This document shows positions 56,331 to 64,000 of a stretch of DNA of 64,000 nucleotides, one piece after another. The position numbers and the translations under genes are program-made. Position 1 is the stretch's first letter. Every line of letters begins with the position of its first letter. The notes beneath the pieces are model-generated. The model worked only from the letters and a program-made list of their open reading frames with translations, made no database searches and was not told the origin of the DNA. This DNA comes from Pseudocercospora fijiensis CIRAD86 (lineage: Eukaryota > Ascomycota > Dothideomycetes > Mycosphaerellales > Mycosphaerellaceae): positions 3,015,016-3,079,015 of the forward strand of contig NW_006921536.1 in assembly GCF_000340215.1 (NCBI RefSeq), in the 5' to 3' direction.

Positions 56331-58000
56331 GTAGCTAGCTTTATAGCGCTCTTAATAGCGGCCTTATAATCTACTAGGTTTAGTTGTTTAACAAAGCGGC
56401 CGTACTTAGGCTTATTAAGCGGCTTAGTAAAGCTATCGGCTATCTAATCGTATATACTAACCTATTAGACGATAATAGAACTATTAGCAATTTTCTCGCA
56501 AATATAGTAAATACGAGTATCTATATACTTCGTACGGCTATTAATACTAGTCGATTTAGTAATAGTAATAGCGGACTAATTATCCTCGTAGAGCGTTACT
56601 AGGAGAATATAGCCCTTATAGCTAATCTCCTTTAATAAACAAGCTAAGGCAACTACTTCCTTAGCCCCTATAGTAAGCTAAATATACTTAGCCTTAGTTA
56701 ATAATAGTATAACGAGTGTCTAGCGGCCGGACCTATATAGTAACAGACCGCCTATAATAGTAAAGCAGAAGCCGCCTATAGAGCGACGAGTAGCTAGGTT
56801 GTTAGCCTACGAGGCGTTATAGAGCGATAAGCAACTAGACTACTAGCCTACGAGGCGTTATAGTATCTAGTAAACTTAAGCTTATCGGCTTCGTTCTAGT
56901 TGCCTTAGAAGCGTATACTACGGCTAAGGGTACTAGCTAGGTACTTAGTTAGCTAAAGAAGCGCGGTATAATGTTCCTTAGTTAGGTTAGAAATAAATCG
57001 TAATAGTAGGCCGGTAGTATAGTAAGTATTAGGCTAAGTAATTATTGCTAGCTAGAGAGCTTTACTAGCACTCTCTTAATACTATGTATTAAAGGCAGCA
57101 CTAGCTATATAGCCTTTAGGTGCGCGTTAAATAGATGTCTTAACGTAGCGAGGCGCTATTAGTATAGCTAGGGTAATACGGCTACGTATTCTATACTTCT
57201 CGCTAAGCCTATTTAAATAGGCGTCTTAAATAACGTAGATAGTACGCTAGTTGCGGTTATAGATAATCCGTATACCGAGATAGTAGTATAGGTTGCCTAG
57301 TTCTCGTATACTAAAGCGTTCCTTTAGTAACTAAGTAATAGCTTCTAATACTAATAGGCTATAGGCGATAATAATTATATTATTAACGTAGATAACGATA
57401 ATCGAGCTGCTAACAACGTGCCTAAACACATATACGCCGGTTACTATCGGTATAAAATCTAGGCTCTTTAAGTACTTCCGAAGCCCTTTATACTATAGTA
57501 TTAGTAACTGCTTTAGGCTATATAGTGCCTTTAGTAGTAGGCAAACTATGCCCTTGCTACTACGGTTCTTAAAGCTATATAGTTATTTAACGTAGATCTT
57601 ATACTTGTTGCTAATAAGTATATTAAGGAAGGCAGTTAGAAAATCGTACTACTTAGCTTCTAGGTCGTAATATATAATTAGGCCGAATAGGGCTCGTAGC
57701 GTAGATAGCTTAGCGATAGCCGAATAGGTCTGATTATAATCCTTGCCTTTAATACAGATAAAGCTTCGATAGTTCTAGTTGTTCTAGGCCGCATAGATGC
57801 TTTTAGTCTCGGTTAAGGAGATTCTATAGGTTAGATGGCTCTTCGAGACCGGCGTAGCATAGTGTAAGTTCCCCTCTACGAGTCGATTAAGCTCTATATA
57901 TATAAGAAGGGCTATATATACTAGACTAAGTAGAGCCGTCGTCTACGCTGCTTCGGCTATATTATTAACCTTGTTATATAAGCCTTTATATTTGCTAAGT
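56330..58000 (-). pseudogene. Ty1/copia reverse transcriptase and RNase H, RIP-degraded
   Basis: On the minus strand the sequence reads LLKALYSLK, YKGLRKYLKSLDFIPIVTG, then IIVIYVNNIIIIA at 57359-57400, where copia elements have YVDD, followed by RELGNLYYYLGI and, near the end, the RNase H tail SINSRTKYIDTRIYYI and SDDQIADSFTKPLNK (56384-56602). The Asp pair of the polymerase site has become Asn-Asn, and TAG/TAA stops interrupt the frame. Integrase and gag upstream parts are not clear, so the element looks truncated or broken by later insertions. Confidence 0.82.
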
Positions 58001-58289
58001 CTATAGAAGCAGCAGAATTAGCCGATTAAAGAGCGCTCTAAGTACGGCAAGTGCTATTTAATAACTAAGCCGAGAGCGATAGCGATAAGGTCTCTATATC
58101 TAGGTAGTTAGATCTTAATACGGAGTACTTTACTAAGCAATCTCTACTGTAGCGTCTCTACTAGCTAACTAAGGTCCTATAGCGAGAGAACGACTTCTAT
58201 AACGCCTTTAAAGAATTAGCTAAGGTATAGCCGAAGCTGCCCTTAGCTCTACCTATCCGAAGCCGCTAGGTAAGACTCGCTAGAATAGC

Positions 58290-58646
58290 TAGTTACTAAT
58301 AATCGAGGAGGCCCTTTAAACAAGGCCTATTCTTAACGCCTTATTTATTAGTATGCTATAGATTAATAAATACCGGCTTACCGAGGCAGACTAGTTACTA
58401 GCTTGTTCTTAAAGAGATACGCCTATTCCTTATACTATTTAAGGAAGCGACTTAACGTTTATAGGGCTATAACGTTACCTTTGACTGCTTTTAAGAGACT
58501 ATAGAATAGTTGCTTACCTATTTCGAGCGTACTAAGAAGCAGTATACTAAGCGAGAGGCTATAATAAAGGCTATTTACGTCTCTTAGCACCTGTTTAATA
58601 AATACTATCGTCTAATCGACGATAGCGGTATCTGTAAGAAGGGTTA
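58290..58646 (+). pseudogene. hAT-like transposase fragment
   Basis: In one plus-strand frame: YRLINTGLPRQTS, LKEIRLFLILFKEAT, then YFERTKKQYTKREAIIKAIY and HLFNKYYRLIDDSG. The order resembles the mid-to-C-terminal part of fungal hAT transposases (FKEAT.., KYYKLTD). The fragment stops abruptly at 58646 where LTR-like sequence begins, suggesting later insertion. Only the short region is available, so the family call is tentative. Confidence 0.5.
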
Positions 58647-59990
58647 TGTTAGTAGGTAGATAGGGTGGTGGTGAATTAGTATAGTATTCGATAGAGATCT
58701 AAGAGGAGAGGGAGGAAGGCAGGCTAGTTGGCCTAACGCTAAGCGCCAAGCCCTGCCTAAGGCATCGAGACCCTAGCTTCACTCGAGCCTAGTTATATGC
58801 TAATTACGTGTAACCTCTTTAGTCCTAATATACGCTTCCCTTCTAAAGGCCGCGCCCTCGCGGCCGGTCTATATCCTATTCTCAACCTCTGTCGCTACTA
58901 ACTTAGCAGGTCTAGCAAGCTTCTTAGTCCGCGCTAAATTGAATACGCAATTACCGATTATATAACTATATTAAACCTCACCTCTAATACAATACAATGT
59001 CTAACTCTAACTGCGCTATCCTTGTATATAATAAAGTAATATATAACTACGAGAATTGAGGACTATCGACTAATTACAATACGAGCGCACCTTCCCTACT
59101 ATAATAGGTAGGTATACGGGATATTGTAGCACTGCCCCCGTTCTGCGTAATGTCGTACCGAGTTCTTTGCGTCTACTCTAAAAGACCTAGCTATGTCCGC
59201 TTCCGAGGGTTGTCTACTTCCGAGGGTTTATTCTTGTTGTTACGAGGGCTATTATTGTTCGTAGTTTCGCTAGCCCTAATTAGTTAGGTTTAGTAGCCTT
59301 CAATTGTCAATCTTATCTTATCTTTTTAGAAAAAACATAGCTCGTCTGGTTTCTATAGGTAAAGGCTATTGTAAGTGTAGTAGTAGAGGTTCGCCTCGCT
59401 TAAAGGGTTAGATAGATCGAGGAGTAACCTATTGTCCGCAAGATCGACCCCGGCTAGCTTAGCTCTATAGTTTTGCCCTTAGTTAGTTAGTCTATTAAGC
59501 TACTTAATCCTTTTGAGCCTTAACATTTTAACTTAGCCTCAAAGTTTTAATTAAACCTTTAATAGGCTCAATCTTTTAACTTAGTTAGTATAGTGCTTTA
59601 GGCTCGTAGTATAGGTAAGGTTGTGCCTACGGCGTAGCGGCAATAGCAAGTAATATTAACAATAGCGGCGCTAGCCGTCTTAGCGCCAACTTTACCTTGC
59701 TTCTGATTTTCTTCTTCAACTAACAATATACCCCGCAATACCGTTACTAATATAGCCGCGCCGGCCGCGCCGTCTTCGCCGATTGCCTAGGCTTCGAGGC
59801 CCCGACAGAATAAGGGAATAAGAGGGGGACCTATAGGGCGCGTTAGTAAAGAGGTAGAGTCCCTAAAAGAGTATACGATTAATTAATAGACGCGTCGTAG
59901 CGCGCCTAGTATAGTCTTATTGTCCTAGTTTGCCGGTCTCTGATTAGTTAGCTAATAGTACCCCGGGGGTAGTATTGTTCCTAAGCCTTA
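58647..59990. repeat. Probable LTR and 3' region of the gypsy element
   Basis: Begins TGTTAGTAGG right after the hAT fragment and has different composition (GC-richer patches such as GGCCGCGCCCTCGCGGCC near 58849). It has no coding signal and lies between the gypsy pol 3' end and the hAT fragment, where the 3' LTR of a minus-strand element would be. TGTTAGT at 58647 and AACTAACA near 59718-59725 could be the two LTR ends, but this is unproven because the other LTR lies outside the window. Confidence 0.4.
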
Positions 59991-59999
59991 GTAACATTA

Positions 60000-62900
60000 C
60001 GAGCTTTTAGTCTTCTTCTTGTTCTTTACGCTGGTCTAATACTCGTCTAATAGCTTAGCTATATCCTTAAAGGAACCTTTAGCTTCCTACGAGTCCTATT
60101 TAGGTGAATAGCCTTGCTATCTTAATAGGTACTCCTTCTTACCTTTCCTAGTCCGGTACTATAGGATACGTTCTATAGACTATAGCTCTTCGCTATTAGC
60201 TAAGACTTCTTCTAACTTAGCAGGCGCTTTATCGCCTTCGCGCTAGTAGTATAGTTTAAGGAGGGATATATAGAAGGTGTTATAGATAGTATAATAGGGT
60301 GGAAGCTATAACTAATAGGCCTATGCGGAGGAGCCCTTAACTTCTCGAATGCGGAATGGACTAATATACCTTAGTGCTAGTTTAGGGCGTGTTTTGCTAT
60401 TAGGTAATAGGTGTTTGCGGATGCGGAGGTTCTTCGTACTAAGCATAACTATGTCGCCTTGTTTGAAGGTTATTAGCGTGTAGTGTTTGTTATAGTAGGC
60501 CTTCTAATAGGCCTAGGCCTTTGCTAGTTTGTTAGCCATTTTGGCGTAAATCTCTCGCATCTTTTGAACCCTCTTAATAGCTGCTAGTGTCTTAGGTATT
60601 AGTACTTAATACGCTTCCCTTTCCTTGCGCTCGGCCTCGAGCGATAGGGGGTCTTATAGTAGCGCAGGGTTGCTTCCTATTATAGCGAAATAAGGTGACA
60701 CCTTAGTAGACGAGTAGACACTGTTATTATATACGAATTCGGCTAGTTATAGGAGATTAACCTAGTTATTAGGGTTCTTATTGATGTAGCTACGTAGGTA
60801 CTGCTATAGCGTAGCATTCTGCCTTTCGGTCTAACTATCTGTTTGTAGATAGAATGCTATAGATAGGCGATGCTTGAGTCTTAGCTATAGGCAAATCTCA
60901 CTCTAATAATGAGATATAAATGTCGAGCCTCGGTTAGAGACTATCCCTTTAGGGGTCCCCTAATAGGTATAGAAGATGTTGTTCTATAGCGCTTCTGCTA
61001 TATCAATAGTAGTCTAATCTTTCCGCGCCGGGATGTATCGAGCGCCCTTAGTAAACCGGTCTATAACGACTAGGATAGCGTTAAAGATGTCTTTGCTTCC
61101 TCTTCGCTTAGCAGAGGGAAGACCTATAATGAAATCTATTGTAAGCTCTGCAAATGGCTTATAAGGGATTAGCAATAAGGACAACTCGCTAAAAGGCTAA
61201 TGCTTTAGTGCCTTAATACGTTGATATACGGTATACGTGTTTACGTAGTCCTTTATGTCCCGCTTACTATTTAGCTAGTAGTATATGCGCGATAGTAGCT
61301 CGTGCGACCTCTCTATGCTATAGTAACCGGCAAGCTCACTATTATAGTGTCGCTTAAGAAGTTCTTGTCTAATCGATTGTTTAGCGGGGACATAGTATCT
61401 GCCCTTAAACCTTAAGTGACCTTTGTCGTCGATCGACTAATTACTCTTACTAGATCGAGTCTTTCGCCTATTTACAAGCTTGTCTATACGTTTAGCAGCA
61501 AAGGCGTCCCTCTGCTAAGCCCGTAATAGCTTATCTATAAACGATTGACTATCCCTATTTGCAAGGTTATTTAATAGCACCTTCGCTATTAAACGAGGTA
61601 CGCATTGTATATATAATATATCTAATAGCACTAGTAGCCGGATTAACTGCAGTAGTGCTATCGCTGTTACTATATATTGCGATATCGACTAGGGAGTTAT
61701 TATAACTTCTCCTATCTGTATCCTTAGCCCTTGCCTTAATACGCACTATTAATATAGCAAGAGCATTAATATGCTTTAAGCCGTCGCGGAGTCCGGTAAG
61801 CCGCTTATCCTACGCTTGCTTATTAACAATACGGGCTATAGTAATCTTATGCTACAGGGTTGGAAACAATGAATTAATGGATTGCTAAGTCCCGCTGTCG
61901 TAATTAGGTCGCCTCGATAGGCTATTAGCAGGGTTACTTACGCCTAGCCGATATAATATATCAAAATCAAACCTAGCGAGGTAGACGGCCTATCTAGCCT
62001 GTCGACCTATAACTCTAGTAACCTTGGTAATGCTACGGAGGTTATTATAGTCTGTATAGACCTATATCGTATATTGGGCCCTATCGAGGTAATGCCTCTA
62101 ATACTTAAAGGCCTCGATAATAGCTAAGAGCTCTTGCTCGTAGGTCTCGTAGCGACGCTTAGCATTAATTATCTTTCTTAAGAAGAAGGCAATTAGGTCC
62201 TAGTAATAGTTATTATCTGATTGCTAGGACATAATAGCCGATATAGCGAACTATAAAGCGTTAGTCTTAATTCGGATCTGCTTGTTTAGCACGAAATAGT
62301 ATAACAAGGGGACTTTAGTAAAGCGCTACTTTAGACCGTCAAAAGCGGCTTGTGCTCTATTAGTCCATTTGAACTCTCTAGATAGATTGGCCTTAGTTTT
62401 AGTGAGTTCCGTTAGTAGCATTACGTGCCGCGAGTAACCTTCGATAAATCGACGGTAGAAGTTAGCAAAACCTAGGAATAATTGAAGCTCTTTAATACTA
62501 GTAGGTATTAGCCATTTAGTAATAGTCTTAATTCGATTAGGATCAGCCTTAATACCCTCGGTTAATACGAGGAAGCTAAGGAAGGACACCTCTTTAGTAG
62601 CAAAGGTGCATTTAGAAGGCTTGTAATATAGGCTATAGGCCCGTAGGCGATCGAGGACCTTTCGTACTATAGCCTAGTATTCCGCAATATTAGGTAAGTG
62701 TGTATAAACTAGGATGTTATCTAGGTAAACTATATAGAGGTGATCTAATAGGCCTAACAGGGCCCGATTAATGTAGGACTAGAATGTAGTAGGGGCATTA
62801 GCTAGCCCAAATGGTATAACTAAGTACTTAAAATAGCTATAGCGAGTACGAAAGGCTGTCTTCTATTTATCGCCCTTACGAATACGGATGCGGTAATAGG

Positions 62901-64000
62901 CGTCTTTAATGTCTAATATAGTGTAGTAGTAGGCACTAGAAAGGCGATTAAGGGTCTTATTAATAAGAGGAAGTGGATAGCGATCTTTAATAGTAATAGC
63001 ATTAAGCCTACGATAATCGACATATAGGCGCAGGCTACTATCCTTCTTTAGTACGAATAGGATGGGTGCACTAGCAGGGCTGTTACTATACCGAATACGA
63101 CTATTGGCTAGGTTTTCTTCTAGGTACTTACGTAATACAGCAAGCTCGCGCTTACTAAGGTTGTAGAGTAGTCTAAAAGGGACCTCTTTGCCCTCTATAA
63201 TATCAATCTTATAATCCGTCTCTTTGAATATAGGCAACGTCGATGCTAAGTAGTGTTTAAACATATTAATATAGGTCTCTCGAATAGGTTCTAGTATACG
63301 CTCAAGCTGTTTAGGATCTATGCTATTAGGGGGCACTAGCTCATCGTTATCTCTACCGAGTAGGTCGGCAGTTAGATTAGCTAAGGCGGGAGTTAGGTTG
63401 CTAATGAATAGGACCCTAATATTATTAGGACACTCGCTAATATCGATGTGTTTAATGTCCTCTTTCCTAGCGATTCTAAATCGCTATTATTGACTGCCTA
63501 AGTCTATAACTATAGTATAGTACTTGAGAACAGGGTTGCTAATAACAATGTCGGATAGGAGGCTGTCTATGTCTACTATATAGGTAGTGAAGTTTAGTAG
63601 GCGCTTATTGCCGAGGTCGTCTCTTAGGGCTATATAGATATAGTAGGCTCTATAGGTTAAGTGCCGAGCGTTATTAAACCAAGCAAGGGTTAGCAGGTTA
63701 GTCCTAGGCAGTTGTCGAAGGTCTAATTGCTTAGCTAGGCGATAGCTAATAAGGGCACTAACTGAATTTCCTAGATCTAGTATAACCTTAGTCTTATAGT
63801 TAGTCCTATACGTGTCCGATACGAGACAGGTACGTATAATAGCTAGTATAATGTCGATAGTCTTACGCCGTACAAGGCTAACAGTTAGTACGGCGCTTAT
63901 TCTTTTTTCGACTAATAAGAAGGTTGGCCTATAGGGGTAGCGTTAGCTGCTAAAAGGTGCTTTCGGTGCTTAGCGGCAGCGCGGTCGATTCGGGCCTAGT
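60000..64000 (-). pseudogene. Ty3/gypsy chromovirus-type pol, partial and RIP-degraded
   Basis: Minus-strand order, from the window end: aspartic-protease-like VILDLGNSVSALIS (about 63770; the usual Ser is Leu), RT (63336-62863, with [20 protein letters not shown] and [16 protein letters not shown]), polymerase box YLDNILVYT near 62705-62740 (YLDD expected), connection region with FLGFANFYRRFIEGYS (62589-62326), RNase H near 62000-62300, integrase (about 61600-60650; NPNNWVNLL and AEFVYNNSVYSSTKVSP), and a C-terminal chromodomain-like SIERIL..YRTRKGKKEYLL (60050-60200). TAG/TAA stops break it. The chromodomain marks a chromovirus, a class that targets heterochromatin. Gag and one LTR lie beyond 64000. 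Confidence 0.88.

Overview
The window is genomic DNA of a filamentous ascomycete (Pezizomycotina; a Dothideomycete is my best guess, from gene style and not proven). The reasons are short 50-70 bp GT-AG introns, compact intergenic gaps, fungal-type genes (CYK3, RPC19, HIS3, an Snf2/Sth1 remodeler, cytoplasmic/mitochondrial CysRS, a Dal5-like transporter, Argonaute) and a large repeat block degraded by RIP (repeat-induced point mutation, CpA to TpA). It splits sharply into two compartments.

Gene-rich part, about 1-28.6 kb: CYK3 (-, with an 883-bp assembly gap), a small RIP-marked relic and a MITE-like inverted-repeat element (5.0-5.8 kb), RPC19 (-) and HIS3 (+) head to head, the Snf2/Sth1 remodeler (-), a small two-exon LPPEVRLRIYEYL-type gene (+), cysteinyl-tRNA synthetase (-), a small membrane protein (+, start unresolved), a proline-rich putatively secreted protein (-), an ACS-family MFS permease (+), a MYND zinc-finger protein (+), an Argonaute with a long Gly/Met/Arg repeat (-) and a protein kinase (-). 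I resolved introns for RPC19, STH1, the LPPEVRLR gene, the MFS gene, the MYND gene and Argonaute. HIS3 is visibly broken: an exact 43-bp tandem duplication shifts the frame, and the 17-codon block that should carry the second metal-binding motif is replaced by unrelated sequence with a stop.

Repeat part, 28.6-64 kb: no intact gene. It starts exactly at a TA-flanked 35-bp terminal inverted repeat of a 4.2-kb Tc1-like (DD34E) transposon that also carries a second, opposite-strand degraded gene. Next come two direct copies of a giant degraded SNF2-helicase gene (about 33-42 kb and 45-54 kb, minus strand). In copy 1 the reading frame can be followed for about 7-8 kb, broken only by RIP-type stops, and includes in-frame peptide repeats. 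Between and inside the copies are several tandem-repeat arrays. A degraded Ty1/copia element (-), a short hAT-like transposase fragment (+) and a Ty3/gypsy chromovirus-type pol (-, running off the window end) complete the block. A second assembly gap lies at 53909-54222.

The genes do not form a pathway; this is an ordinary housekeeping neighbourhood abutting a heterochromatin-like repeat island. The two genome-defence signatures are the RIP scars and the Argonaute gene. The most unusual items are the HIS3 lesions and the tandemly duplicated giant SNF2-helicase repeat.
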